A stretch of 64,000 bases of DNA from Lysobacter sp. Root916 (GCF_001429785.1 NZ_LMJF01000016.1:207756-271755), one strand, 5' to 3'. Shown: positions 17,927 through 26,861, numbered from the stretch's first letter. Numbers and translations are program-made. Notes: generated by a model from the letters alone, not told the origin.

Positions 17927-18268
17927 TTAATGCCGGCGGTCCCAGTGGCGGTCGTAACGCTCGCCGCGACGTTCCCAGTGCGCCTGGGCGAGGTCGCCGC
18001 GACGGTCCAGGCGCGCTTCGACGCGCTCGCCATGGCGGTCGACGCGGGCGGCGGCGCGGGCATGGCCGTGCGCGGCCAGGGCATCCGCGCGACGGTCGCT
18101 GCGGGCCTCGATGCGGTCCCCGCGCCGGTCCAGGCGGTGGTCGATGCGCTCGCCGTGGCGCTCCATGCGGTGCTCGACCCGGTCGCCGCGGTCGCCGGCG
18201 ACGGCGGTGCCGGCCAGTCCCAAGGCGGCCAGACAGGCCAGGACGGCCAGATAAGCTGTGGTTTTCAT
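17927..18268 (-). CDS. Small secreted protein with Arg/His/Glu/Asp-rich repeats
   Basis: 113 residues from ATG 18268, with GAGGAGAG just upstream. A signal peptide (MKTTAYLAVLACLAALGLAG, cleavage near AVA-GD) precedes a tail of RVEHRMERHGERIDHRLDRR-like heptads dominated by Arg, His, Asp and Glu. The pattern is mostly helical and highly polar. It is the first gene of the sigma factor operon. No family name is certain; metal binding through the histidines or a role as periplasmic signal for the anti-sigma protein are guesses. Confidence 0.65.
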   Translation of the reverse strand: MKTTAYLAVLACLAALGLAGTAVAGDRGDRVEHRMERHGERIDHRLDRRGDRIEARSDRRADALAAHGHARAAARVDRHGERVEARLDRRGDLAQAHWERRGERYDRHWDRRH

Positions 18269-18402
18269 GCGGCTCTCCTCGTCGTGGATGCGTTTGAACC
18301 CTTGCGAGGAGACAAACGCCCGATCGCCGTCACGGTTGACAGCGCTGGCGCCGGGTTCATGGAACGTTATGATGCGGGAGACATCGCAAGGGGAAGGCAA
18401 AG

Positions 18403-18714
18403 ATGGGCGACGGGTTCGTGGCGCTGTACATCTTCATGCTGGCGGCGATCGCCGGCCACGTGATCATCTCGCGGGTGCCGGTGATCCTGCACACACCGCT
18501 GATGTCCGGCTCCAACTTCATCCACGGCATCGTCCTGATCGGCGCGATGGTGGTCCTGGGCCACGCCGATACCACCCTGGAGAAGGCGATCGGCTTCGTC
18601 GCCGTGCTGCTGGGCGCGGGTAACGCGGCCGGCGGCTACGTGGTCACCGAGCGCATGCTGGAGATGTTCAAGGCCAGCAAGAAGCCCGACGCCAAGTCCG
18701 GGGGCCAGGCATGA
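18403..18714 (+). CDS. pntAB: NAD(P) transhydrogenase, membrane alpha-2 subunit (PntAB)
   Basis: 103 residues starting after a GGGAAGG ribosome site. Three transmembrane helices: VALYIFMLAAIAGHVIISRV, then HTPLMSGSNFIHGIVLIGAMVVLGH and a third around AIGFVAVLLGAGNAAGGYVVTERML. The HTPLMSG.N..HG motif is diagnostic of transhydrogenase domain II, which forms the proton channel with PntB. Its stop overlaps the pntB start (ATGA). Confidence 0.92.
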   Translation: MGDGFVALYIFMLAAIAGHVIISRVPVILHTPLMSGSNFIHGIVLIGAMVVLGHADTTLEKAIGFVAVLLGAGNAAGGYVVTERMLEMFKASKKPDAKSGGQA

Positions 18715-20144
18715 GCGCGCAGGTGCTGCTGGCGTCGGCCAGCTATTTCGTCGCCGCCACCCTGTTCCTGCTGGGCCTGCAACGCATGGCCTCGCCGGTG
18801 ACCGCGCGCAGCGGCATCCGCTGGGCCGGCATGGGCATGGTGATCGCGACCGCGGCCACCTTCCTGCTGCCCGACCTGCATAACCTGGTGTTGATCGTGC
18901 TGGCGCTGGCGATCGGCACCGGTCTGGCCTGGATCTCGGGCAAGAAGGTCGCGATCACCGACATGCCGCAGATGGTCGCGCTGTACAACGGCATGGGCGG
19001 CGGTTCGGCGGCGGCGATCGGCGCGGTCGAGCTGCTGCGCTTCGCCAGCCTGCAGACCAGCGATCCGCTGCTGGCGCAGCTGCAGTCCGGCCACGTCGAC
19101 ATGCAGCAGCCCACCGTCACCGTGGTGCTGGCGGTGATCGGCGCGGCGATCGGCGCGGTTTCGCTGTCGGGTTCGATCATCGCCTGGGCCAAGCTCGACG
19201 GCCGCCTCGACCGGCGCGTGGTGTTCCCGGGCCAGCAGATCTTCAACGCCGCGGTGGCGCTGGCGCTGGTGGCGCTGGGCGCGATCGTGGTGCTGACCTT
19301 GAACGTGCCGGCGATCATCGCTTTCTTCGTGGTCGCCCTGGCCCTGGGCGTGTTGATGACGCTGCCGATCGGCGGCGCCGACATGCCGGTGGTGATCTCG
19401 CTGTACAACGCCCTGACCGGTCTGGCGGTGGCCTTCGAAGGCTATGTGCTCGGCAACGAGGCCCTGATCATCGCCGGCACCATGGTCGGCGCGGCCGGCA
19501 TGCTGCTCACGCGCCTGATGGCCAAGGCCATGAACCGGCCGATCACCGGCGTGCTGTTCTCCAACTTCGGCGGCGGCGGCCAGGCCCAGGAAATCAGCGG
19601 CAGCCAGAAGCCGATCGAGGCCGGCGATGTGGCCGCGATGATGGCCTTCGCCGAGCGCGTGGTGATCGTGCCCGGCTACGGCCTGGCGGTGGCGCAGGCC
19701 CAGCACAAGATCTGGGAGCTGACCCAGAAGCTCACCGAGCGCGGGGTCAAGGTGAAGTTCGCGATCCATCCGGTCGCCGGACGCATGCCGGGCCACATGA
19801 ACGTGCTGCTGGCCGAGGCGGGCGTGCCCTACGACATGATCGTCGACATGGACGACATCAACCCGGAATTCCCCAACACCGACGTGTCGCTGGTGATCGG
19901 CGCCAACGACGTGGTCAATCCGGTGGCCAAGACCGATCCGGCCTCGCCGATCTACGGCATGCCGATCCTGGACGTGGTCAATTCCAAGAACACGGTGGTC
20001 ATCAAGCGCGGCAAGGGCACCGGCTTCGCCGGCATCGAGAATGCCCTGTTCTACGCCGACAACACCCGCATGCTGTTCGGCGACGGCGCCGAGATGGCCA
20101 GCGCGCTGGTGTCGGAGTTGAAGGCGCTGGACGGCGGGCACTAG
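18711..20144 (+). CDS. pntB: NAD(P) transhydrogenase beta subunit (PntB)
   Basis: 477 residues. The N-terminal 270 residues hold eight to nine membrane helices with the conserved YNGMGGGSAAAIGAVELLRF and DMPVVISLYNALTGLAVAFEG segments. The C-terminal domain III binds NADP(H): VVIVPGYGLAVAQAQHKIWEL, KVKFAIHPVAGRMPGHMNVLLAEA, LVIGANDVVNPVAKTDPASPIYGMP and IKRGKGTGFAGIENALFY. With PntAA and PntAB it makes NADPH using the proton gradient in the inner membrane. Confidence 0.95.
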   Translation: MSAQVLLASASYFVAATLFLLGLQRMASPVTARSGIRWAGMGMVIATAATFLLPDLHNLVLIVLALAIGTGLAWISGKKVAITDMPQMVALYNGMGGGSAAAIGAVELLRFASLQTSDPLLAQLQSGHVDMQQPTVTVVLAVIGAAIGAVSLSGSIIAWAKLDGRLDRRVVFPGQQIFNAAVALALVALGAIVVLTLNVPAIIAFFVVALALGVLMTLPIGGADMPVVISLYNALTGLAVAFEGYVLGNEALIIAGTMVGAAGMLLTRLMAKAMNRPITGVLFSNFGGGGQAQEISGSQKPIEAGDVAAMMAFAERVVIVPGYGLAVAQAQHKIWELTQKLTERGVKVKFAIHPVAGRMPGHMNVLLAEAGVPYDMIVDMDDINPEFPNTDVSLVIGANDVVNPVAKTDPASPIYGMPILDVVNSKNTVVIKRGKGTGFAGIENALFYADNTRMLFGDGAEMASALVSELKALDGGH

Positions 20145-20183
20145 CCGCCGTTTCCGTCGCACGCTAGGAATGGAGCGCGCGCC

Positions 20184-20540
20184 ATGTGGCCGTTCAAGAA
20201 GAAGTCGCCGCCGCCTACGGATGGCGACGCCAAGTTGGCGGCGTTCGCGCCGCTGGTGCTGGCCTCGGACCAGGTGATGGGGCCGCAACGGCTGCCGGTG
20301 TGCTACGCCTATCGCTCGAAACCCAACAATCCGCACGACTCGGGTTGGATATTCCAAAGCGGTAGCGAAACTCAAGCGTGGCTGGATGCGAATCCGCCGA
20401 AGATCTGCCCGATGGAAAGCTTCATCCGCATGGACGAAAGCTTGCTGGACATCGTCCGTGCCGAAGTGGGCAGCGCCTGGGAGCGCGATTCGGCGCAATC
20501 GCCGTGGCGGCGCATCGAAGGCTTCCGGCGCCGGGACTGA
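20184..20540 (+). CDS. DUF2185-like protein
   Basis: 118 residues with a GGAG ribosome site. Core LPVCYAYRSKPNNPHDSGWIFQSGSETQAWLDANPPKICPMESFIRMDESLLDIV: the DSGW.F.SG.E and P..C....I...D..L pattern fits DUF2185, the Imm33-like fold. Members occur as polymorphic-toxin immunity proteins and as stand-alone genes; no toxin gene is adjacent, so an immunity role is not supported here. No signal peptide. Confidence 0.65.
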   Translation: MWPFKKKSPPPTDGDAKLAAFAPLVLASDQVMGPQRLPVCYAYRSKPNNPHDSGWIFQSGSETQAWLDANPPKICPMESFIRMDESLLDIVRAEVGSAWERDSAQSPWRRIEGFRRRD

Positions 20541-20555
20541 TGCGCGGCGCGCGGA

Positions 20556-21029
20556 TCAGGACGGGCGGCGCACGCGCAGCGTCAGCCCCTTGAGGAAGTT
20601 GCGCAGCAGCTGATCGCCGCAGGCGCGGTAGTTCTTGTGATCGGGCTGGCGGAACAGCGCGCTCAGTTCCGGCTTGGAGACCGGGAAGCCGGCGTCGGCG
20701 AAGGCCTGGTGCATGTCGACGTCCTTGAGCTCGAAGGCCACGCGCAGCTTCTTCAGCACCAGGTTGTTGCTGACGCGTTTTTCGAACGGGCGCGGCGGCA
20801 GGCTCTCGTCGCGGCCGCGGTAGTGATAGACCAGTCCGTCCAGGAAGCGCGCGAGCACCGCGTCGCTGCATTCGGCGTAGCCCTCGTCCTCGTCCTTCTT
20901 GAGGAAGGCCTGGACCTGCGCCTTGTCGAGCGCGAAATCCGGGTCCGCCTGCTGGACCAGTTCCACGACCTTGTTGTCGCTGAGGTCGAGCATGTAGCGG
21001 ATGCTGCGCAATACGTCGTTGGTGATCAT
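20556..21029 (-). CDS. DUF1456 (YehS-like) protein
   Basis: 157 residues with two copies of the roughly 70-residue DUF1456 module: N-terminal MITNDVLRSIRYMLDLSDNKVVEL...DFLLDK-like half with FLDGLVYHYRGRD, and second half NNLVLKKLRVAFELKDVDM...FRQPDHKNYRACGDQLLRNFLKGL. This matches E. coli YehS in length and architecture. Cytoplasmic; biochemical role unknown. Confidence 0.85.
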   Translation of the reverse strand: MITNDVLRSIRYMLDLSDNKVVELVQQADPDFALDKAQVQAFLKKDEDEGYAECSDAVLARFLDGLVYHYRGRDESLPPRPFEKRVSNNLVLKKLRVAFELKDVDMHQAFADAGFPVSKPELSALFRQPDHKNYRACGDQLLRNFLKGLTLRVRRPS

Positions 21030-21191
21030 CGCCTGTCCTGCCTGGGCGGGCCGGTCGTACCGGTTCCGCGAAGCGGCGATTTTCGCACGCGCGCGCGTAC
21101 GGGCGCGTCGCTATCGGTCGGCAACGCCCGCACGGGCCTCAGGAAGCGGCAGCCGTCCCTGGCCGCCGTCGGGGAAGGCGAGGGGCAGGCC

Positions 21192-21731
21192 TCAGTCCTG
21201 GAGCTCGCTGAAAACGTAACCCTGGGCCTTGCGGTGCTCGTGGCAGGCCGCGCAGCCGGCGCGCTGGGGCTGGCTGAGGCGATCCTGGGATGCGCCGGCC
21301 GCGAACTCGGCATAGCCCCAGCCGCCGGTGGCGGCGTAGCGGCGCGCGTCTTTGACCATCACATCGACGTGGCGGCGCGGGCCCTGGTCGATGCTGCCGT
21401 CGGGCGTGGTGCGGGTTTCGAACAGGTCGTAGGCCAGCACCGAGCCGTCGGCGAACTCGCCCTTGCGGTAGCCGGCCAGCGCGGTTTCGTTGGCGTAGAT
21501 GTGGTGCAGGCCGCCGTAGCTGGCGAAGGCGGGGTGGCCGGCGGGGATCAGGCCGCTTTTGACATGGGTCCAGCGCGTATAGCCCTGCGGAAGGCCGATC
21601 GGCGCCTGCGCTTCGGGTTCGGGCGCGGCGTGGCCGGCCGGCATCGCCAGCATCGAGGCGAACGCGCCGACGCAGGCCAGGGCGGCGGCGATCGCCAGGC
21701 GCGGGCGCAGGGTCGGGGTCTCAGCGCGCAT
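21192..21731 (-). CDS. Cytochrome P460 family protein
   Basis: 179 residues with an N-terminal hydrophobic export segment (LAIAAALACVGAFASMLAMPAGHA). Mature part: GYTRWTHVKSGLIP near the start, GLHHIYANETAL, VMVKDARRYAATGGWGYAEF and a C-terminal CAACH haem c attachment motif with EHRKAQGYVFSEL after it. P460-type haem proteins include hydroxylamine-oxidising and NO-related enzymes, but many homologues are uncharacterised. It overlaps the upstream membrane protein gene by 11 bases. Confidence 0.85.
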   Translation of the reverse strand: MRAETPTLRPRLAIAAALACVGAFASMLAMPAGHAAPEPEAQAPIGLPQGYTRWTHVKSGLIPAGHPAFASYGGLHHIYANETALAGYRKGEFADGSVLAYDLFETRTTPDGSIDQGPRRHVDVMVKDARRYAATGGWGYAEFAAGASQDRLSQPQRAGCAACHEHRKAQGYVFSELQD

Positions 21732-22245
21732 CGGCGGCGTAGCCCGAGTGGTGCGCGCGATCGCCGGCGCCGAAGCCGCGGCGCAGGATCAGCGCGATCG
21801 GCAAGCCGACCAGCACGGCGTGGGCGACGATGCTGCACCCGATCCACAAAGCGCCGCCGCCACCGCCGCCGCCGGGCACCGCCGACAGCGGCACCACCAC
21901 GTAGGTCATCAGGGCGTACAGCAGCAGGCCGTAGAGCAGGCCGTAGCGCACGGGGTGCGCGATCAGCGCCGGCCAGCGCCGCGCGACCAGGGCGTAGGCC
22001 GCGGCCATGCCGGTGGCGATCACGTAGTGCAGGAACAGCCCCAGCGCGGCCGCGCCGTTGCCGCCCGCGAAGGCGTCCTTGCCGAGCACGCCGGCGGCGA
22101 TGCTCTGGCCGATGCGCTGCGGCGGCACGCCCTTCAGGCCCCAGAAGCTGGTCGCGTAGGCGATGTCCAGGGTGCCGGCGACCAGGCCCGCGGCGAGGAC
22201 GTAGAGCAGCAGGGTGCGGGCGGTGGGGAAGGCGGAGCGGGGCAT
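21721..22245 (-). CDS. Four-helix membrane protein of unknown function
   Basis: 174 residues starting after a GAGGACC site. Four hydrophobic segments: TLLLYVLAAGLVAGTLDIAY, AALGLFLHYVIATGMAAAYALV, YGLLYGLLLYALMTYVVVPL and LWIGCSIVAHAVLVGLPIAL, with a poly-Gly loop before the last. The pattern resembles small DUF1440/YagU-like inner-membrane proteins. The overlap with the P460 gene indicates co-transcription. Confidence 0.7.
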   Translation of the reverse strand: MPRSAFPTARTLLLYVLAAGLVAGTLDIAYATSFWGLKGVPPQRIGQSIAAGVLGKDAFAGGNGAAALGLFLHYVIATGMAAAYALVARRWPALIAHPVRYGLLYGLLLYALMTYVVVPLSAVPGGGGGGGALWIGCSIVAHAVLVGLPIALILRRGFGAGDRAHHSGYAADAR

Positions 22246-22314
22246 GCGGTGGTCCTCGTCGGTGCGGTAGGGGCGGTACGGGGCTGGCGATGCGAAGCGG
22301 GGGGCTACGCCGGG

Positions 22315-23199
22315 TCAGGCCGCCTGCGATTGCGCGCATTCGAGCCGGCGCGCTTCGGTCGCGGTCAGGCCGAAGGAGTGCTTGAAGGCGCGGCAGAACG
22401 CGCTCTGGCTTTCGAAGCCCAGGGCCTCGGTGATCTCGCACACCGGCATGCGGGTTTCGCGGACCATGCGCCAGGCGCGGTCCGAGCGTAGGCGCGCGGC
22501 GTACTCGGTCGGGGTCTCGTCGAACACGTCGCGATAGATCCGGATCAGGTGGCAGGGCGAGTAGCTGGCGCTGCGCGCGAGTCGCGCCAGGTCCAGGCGC
22601 GCATCGGGGTGGCGGCGGATCAGGTGCTGCACGCGCAGCAGCCGCAGCAGGGTCTGCTGGCGCCGGCGCAGGGTGCGCCCGCTGCAGCGCTGCAGGCGCT
22701 GGTGCAGATCGCGCTGCTGGTCGACCAGCGCCGCGCACAGCGCTTCCAGCAGCGGCTCGATATCGACCTCGACGTCGCGCGTGCGGCGCGCCAGGCGCAC
22801 GGTCAGGCGGCGCAGGTCGCGGCCGGCCGGGCCTTCCCAGGGAAACAGGTCCGCGCCGCCGGCGTCGCCGCCGACCTCGTCGCCGTGCTGGTTGCGCAGG
22901 TAGCGCGCCCAGGCCGCGTGCGAGCCGGCCAGAGCCAGCCAACCGCAGGGCTGGCGCGCGCTGCAGCGCAGCGGGCCTTCGCGCCAGACCTGGGCGTGGC
23001 CGGCGTCGATCTCCCACGCGCTGTCCTGGGCCTCGCAGCGCAGGCGGCCCGACAACGGCAGGCAGAACGAAATCCATTGCCCGGGCAGCTCCACCTGCGC
23101 GCCGCGCGCGGAGGCGCGGATCAGGTGCAGTTCGTCGCCGCCGCGGGCGCTGAGATCGAGATTCTCGGCGAATCGTAGGGGGTGATAGCGCAGGTTCAC
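22315..23199 (-). CDS. AraC-family transcriptional regulator
   Basis: 294 residues from GTG 23199. The N-terminal 180 residues are a cupin-like sensing domain (VELPGQWISFCLPLSGRLRCE). The C-terminal 100 hold two helix-turn-helices: ARLARSASYSPCHLIRIYRDVFDETPTEYAARLRSDRAW and VCEITEALGFESQSAFCRAFKHSFGLTATEARR. It is 69 bases upstream of the membrane protein/P460 pair on the same strand and may regulate them. Confidence 0.88.
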   Translation of the reverse strand: MNLRYHPLRFAENLDLSARGGDELHLIRASARGAQVELPGQWISFCLPLSGRLRCEAQDSAWEIDAGHAQVWREGPLRCSARQPCGWLALAGSHAAWARYLRNQHGDEVGGDAGGADLFPWEGPAGRDLRRLTVRLARRTRDVEVDIEPLLEALCAALVDQQRDLHQRLQRCSGRTLRRRQQTLLRLLRVQHLIRRHPDARLDLARLARSASYSPCHLIRIYRDVFDETPTEYAARLRSDRAWRMVRETRMPVCEITEALGFESQSAFCRAFKHSFGLTATEARRLECAQSQAA

Positions 23200-23327
23200 G
23201 GGGGGCTCTCGCGATTCGATGGCGCGTCCGGCGCCGTTGTGTCCACCCTACCCAGCGTCGCGCGCGGACTGGAGGACCAATTGTTTCGAATGCGATGGAG
23301 CCAATCGGGCCCGCGTGCGTGGGTCCG

Positions 23328-23354
23328 AAAAAAGAGCCCGGGAAGATCCCGGGC
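23328..23354 (-). terminator. Rho-independent terminator, orphan
   Basis: Stem GCCCGGG/CCCGGGC with a five-base loop and an A-run at 23328-23333, which reads as a U-tract on the minus strand. No annotated minus-strand gene ends directly above it. Confidence 0.65.
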
Positions 23355-23542
23355 ATGCCTGCGGACGGTGGGTGCGCTGTGCCGTGGTTTCCTGCGTGCC
23401 GGACGAGCGTCGACCTTGCTTCGGAGAGAGAGATGAGGCACCGCTGACGCCGCAAATATTGGTCCGGTCACCGCGTCGACGCTGTTCCGCGCGCGCAGGC
23501 CAGAATCGACGCGCGTAGGCGTTCGGCTATGCACAAGACGCG

Positions 23543-23569
23543 AAAAAAAGCGGCCCCTCGCGGGGCCGC
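23543..23569 (-). terminator. Rho-independent terminator of the TonB receptor gene
   Basis: Stem GCGGCCCC/GGGGCCGC with TCGC loop at 23550-23569, followed on the minus strand by seven U (A-run at 23543-23549), 26 bases past the stop codon. Confidence 0.85.
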
Positions 23570-23594
23570 CTGAGTTACGCATCGATTACGCGGA

Positions 23595-26500
23595 TCAGAA
23601 CTTCTGGGTGTAGCGGAAGTAGATGAAGCGCCCCGGCACCTCGTAGGCCGAGTCGAAGCTGTTGGCGAAGGCCTGCGCCGAGAACGGCGGATTCTTGTCG
23701 AAGACGTTGTTCACGCCGATGGTGACCTTGGAATTCCAGGGCGTGTTCCAGTACACGCTGGCGTCGTGGTAGGTGGTGGCGCCGATCTTGTTCTCGGCCT
23801 CGGCTACCGCCTGCAGGGCGTCGCCGCCGGCCGGGCCGTCCCAGACGCCGTTGTTGTTGAGGTCCACCGGCACCGAGATCATGCGGTCCGGGTCGCTGCA
23901 CAGGTCGTTGAAGCCGTTGTCGACCAGCACCTGGCAGCGTTCGTCCTGATGCGAGAAGTAGCGCAGGTTCCAGGTCGCGCCGAAATCGCCCTTCTCCCAA
24001 CGCACCATCAGATTGGAACGGATGCGCCAGCTGTTGCTGCCGGTGATGTATTCGCCGGGTTCGTTGGCGGCCTCGTCGATCGGCCAGTCCTCGATGCGCT
24101 GGCCGATCCGCGGCACGCCTTCCAGACGTTCGCCGAACACGCCGTCGTCGTCGAAATCCACCTCGGCCTTGGCCACGTAGCTGCTGTCCCAGTTGAAGCT
24201 GAAGCGGCCCCAGCGGGTCTCGGGCAACTTGTAGTTCACGGTCAGGTCGTAGCCCTGGGTTCGCAGGCCGCCGATGTTGGTCGGTTGCGAGAGCAGGTTG
24301 GAGATCGCGCCGCCGGGCGCGCGGGTGTAATTGCAGAAGCGCTGCACGTTGCCGACGATGCACTCGTCGAGGATGAACTGGCCGGTCGGCGCGACCAGGG
24401 CGTTGTCGATGTCGATCTTCCACCAGTCCAGGGTCACGTCGAAGCCTTCCAGCCAGGACGGGCTGTAGACGAAGCCCAGGGTGGTGGATTCGCTGCTCTC
24501 CGGCTCCAGCAACGGGTTGCCGCTGACGTTGATGCGGATCTGCGGATTGCCCTGGTCGTAGCCGCCGTTGGGCACGCCCTGGCCGATGCAGCGCGCCTGC
24601 GCGGCGGCCGAAAGGTTGGGGAAGCGCGACAGGTCGCAGGGGTCGCTGATGGTCGGGAAGGCGTCGGCGGTGCCGGCGAACAGTTCGACGATGGCCGGGG
24701 CGCGGAAGCCTTCGGACCAGTTGCCGCGGATCATCAGGTCGTCGAACGGCTTCCAGCGGAAACCGAACTTGCTGTTGAGGGTGTCGCCGACGTTGCTGTA
24801 GTCCGAATAGCGCGTGGCGATCGAGAAATCCAGCAGCTTGGCGAACGGCATGTCGGCCAGCACCGGTACCGCCAGTTCCAGGTAGGCCTCGTCCAGCGAA
24901 TAGCCGCCGGAGATCGGCGCGGCCGCGTTGCCGGTGGTGTTGCCGGAGGCGATCAGCGCATCGGGCTGGAAGTAGCCGCTTTCGGCCCGGTGTTCCAGGC
25001 CGAACGAGAACGCCAGCGGGCCGGCCGGCAGATCGAACAGGTCGCCGCCGATATTGGCGTAGTAGGTCTTCTGCTTGAAGCCGACCGAGTCGTGGGCGAC
25101 GAAGCTGGAGTAGGCCAGCATCTCGGGCGTGATCGAGCCGGCCGCGCCGAGCAGGTTCAAGGGCACGCAGCCCAGGATGATCGAGGTCGGATCGCCGGGG
25201 TTGCTCACGCAGATCGGCCGGCCGGTGGTGGAGCGTCCGGCGACGGTGTCGATCATCGACGGGCCCAGCGCGTTGCGCAGCGCGAGCAGGTTGAACAGGC
25301 CGTCGGTGACGGTGTTCTGCTTGTTCTCGCCGTAGTAGTAGCCGGCTTCCCAGTCGTAGGGCTTGTCGGCGAAGTTCAGCGTGCCCTCGAAGCCGAGATT
25401 GGCCGCGAAGGTGTCGATGTCCTGACGGAACGAGCGACCGCCGGTCTCGACCGCGCGGCGCTGAATGCGCGAGACGGTGGTGCCGAACGGGTTGTACATG
25501 CTGTCCGGGCTGATGGTGACGGTCTTGGGCTGCAGGCCCGCGCCCGGGCCGCTGCCCAGCACGATCGGCATGGCCGCCAGCAACTGCTCCGAGCGGCGGT
25601 TGTTGTAGGTCATGGTGGTGCGGAAACGCAGGTTCTCGCTGATGTCGAGCGAGCCGGAGGCGAACACCGAACGCCGCTCCTGCGGCGTGAGCAGGTAGTT
25701 GTCGGGGGCGAAGTTGTAGACGTCGTTGCCGGTGCGGTTGCGCCAGTTCGCGCCGGATTGGCCGTCGTTGTAGGTGAACTGGCCCACCGAACCGTCGGGA
25801 CGGGTCTCGGCCACCGAGCAGGTGCCGAAGATCGGGTCGAAGGTGCCGTTGCACAGCGCGAAGCGGCCGTTGGGCACGGTCGAGCTGCCGAAGAAATTGC
25901 CGGTGCCGGCGACCGGCTCCTTGGAGATCTTGCGGTCGCCGGCCAGCACCGGCTCTTCCTTGACGTAGGCCAGGCCGAACATCGCGGTCCAGCGGTCGGA
26001 CGCGGCGCCGATGGTGAAATCGACCGCTTCGCGGAATCCGTCGCCATCGGAGTAGGTGCCGACATAGGCGTTGGCTTCGGCGCCTTCGTAGTTCTGGCGC
26101 AGGATCACGTTGACCACACCGGCGATCGCGTCCGAACCGTAGATGGTCGAGGCGCCGTCCTTCAGCACTTCGATGCGTTCGACCGCGGCGGTCGGGATGG
26201 TGTTCAGATCGACCACGCCGCCCAGGCCGGCGCCGCCGACCCAGCGCCGCCCGTTAACCAGCACCAGGGTGCGGTTGGGGCCCAGGTTGCGCAGGTCGAC
26301 CTGGGTCTGGCCGTCGCCGCCGTTGTTGACGGTGCTGTTGGGGGCGGAACCGTTGGCGGTGATGTTCTGGATCACGTCGCCGACCGAGGTCAGGCCCTGC
26401 GAGCTGATGTCGTCGCGGCTGAGGGTGAAGATCGGCTGCGAGGTTTCGATGTCGGTGCGCTTGATGCGCGAACCGGTCACTTCGATGCGATCCAGCGTGG

Positions 26501-26618
26501 TGGGCTGGGATTCTTCCGCCGCCTGGGCGTGCGCCACGATCGGCAGCGCCGCGGTGGACGCCGCGGCGGTGGCGAACAGCGCTCGTCGGATGGCATGACT
26601 GAGGGTGTGCGAGGGCAT
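23595..26618 (-). CDS. TonB-dependent outer-membrane receptor
   Basis: 1007 residues from ATG 26618, chosen because GGAG lies eight bases upstream; ATG 26645 is an alternative. Signal peptide ends near VAHAQA. The plug domain follows: RIEVTGSRIKRTDIETSQPI, VDLRNLGPNRTLVLVNGRR, VERIEVLKDGASTIYGSDAI and AGVVNVIL. A long beta-barrel ends in FIYFRYTQKF with the terminal aromatic required for outer-membrane insertion. Such receptors import large ligands with energy from TonB-ExbBD. The ligand is unknown; there is no adjacent siderophore gene. It is divergent from a MocR-type regulator. Confidence 0.92.
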   Translation of the reverse strand: MPSHTLSHAIRRALFATAAASTAALPIVAHAQAAEESQPTTLDRIEVTGSRIKRTDIETSQPIFTLSRDDISSQGLTSVGDVIQNITANGSAPNSTVNNGGDGQTQVDLRNLGPNRTLVLVNGRRWVGGAGLGGVVDLNTIPTAAVERIEVLKDGASTIYGSDAIAGVVNVILRQNYEGAEANAYVGTYSDGDGFREAVDFTIGAASDRWTAMFGLAYVKEEPVLAGDRKISKEPVAGTGNFFGSSTVPNGRFALCNGTFDPIFGTCSVAETRPDGSVGQFTYNDGQSGANWRNRTGNDVYNFAPDNYLLTPQERRSVFASGSLDISENLRFRTTMTYNNRRSEQLLAAMPIVLGSGPGAGLQPKTVTISPDSMYNPFGTTVSRIQRRAVETGGRSFRQDIDTFAANLGFEGTLNFADKPYDWEAGYYYGENKQNTVTDGLFNLLALRNALGPSMIDTVAGRSTTGRPICVSNPGDPTSIILGCVPLNLLGAAGSITPEMLAYSSFVAHDSVGFKQKTYYANIGGDLFDLPAGPLAFSFGLEHRAESGYFQPDALIASGNTTGNAAAPISGGYSLDEAYLELAVPVLADMPFAKLLDFSIATRYSDYSNVGDTLNSKFGFRWKPFDDLMIRGNWSEGFRAPAIVELFAGTADAFPTISDPCDLSRFPNLSAAAQARCIGQGVPNGGYDQGNPQIRINVSGNPLLEPESSESTTLGFVYSPSWLEGFDVTLDWWKIDIDNALVAPTGQFILDECIVGNVQRFCNYTRAPGGAISNLLSQPTNIGGLRTQGYDLTVNYKLPETRWGRFSFNWDSSYVAKAEVDFDDDGVFGERLEGVPRIGQRIEDWPIDEAANEPGEYITGSNSWRIRSNLMVRWEKGDFGATWNLRYFSHQDERCQVLVDNGFNDLCSDPDRMISVPVDLNNNGVWDGPAGGDALQAVAEAENKIGATTYHDASVYWNTPWNSKVTIGVNNVFDKNPPFSAQAFANSFDSAYEVPGRFIYFRYTQKF

Positions 26619-26861
26619 TGCGTAACTCCGCTGGGTTAGGGCCATGCGTTGGCCGGCTCAGTGAAATTACGAATCCTTAACGATCGGAGTTGCGCGGGCG
26701 GCGACTGAAAAGCTATGCCGGACTCGTGCGGTGACTGCGCGGAAGTGACGATTTGTGTTGACGCGCCCATTGGTCATGTTGTGCCGGCATCCTCCGGCCC
26801 GATAGATTGGCCGTCGGGCGGATCGCCTACGTCCGCGCACTGGAGCCTTTCGGAAACCCCC

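Larger units (their letters stand above)
23200..23594. other. Intergenic stretch with two minus-strand terminators
   Basis: No convincing gene. It holds the terminator of the TonB receptor gene (23543-23569) and a second hairpin plus A-run (23328-23354) in the same orientation, bracketing about 190 bases of unassigned sequence. Confidence 0.6.

Noticed and set aside
18336-18373. TTGACA and TATGAT as a promoter for pntAB
   Set aside because: The spacing is 26 bases, far from the 16-18 needed, so the pair is probably coincidental.
20184-20540. DUF2185 gene as part of a toxin-immunity pair
   Set aside because: No toxin-like or secretion-associated gene is next to it; neighbours are pntB and a DUF1456 gene.
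23766-26639. A 957-codon open frame on the plus strand opposite the TonB receptor
   Set aside because: Long antisense frames are expected in DNA this GC-rich. It has no family pattern, is Val/Ala/Gly/Arg/Gln-rich without motifs, and the minus frame encodes a complete receptor.
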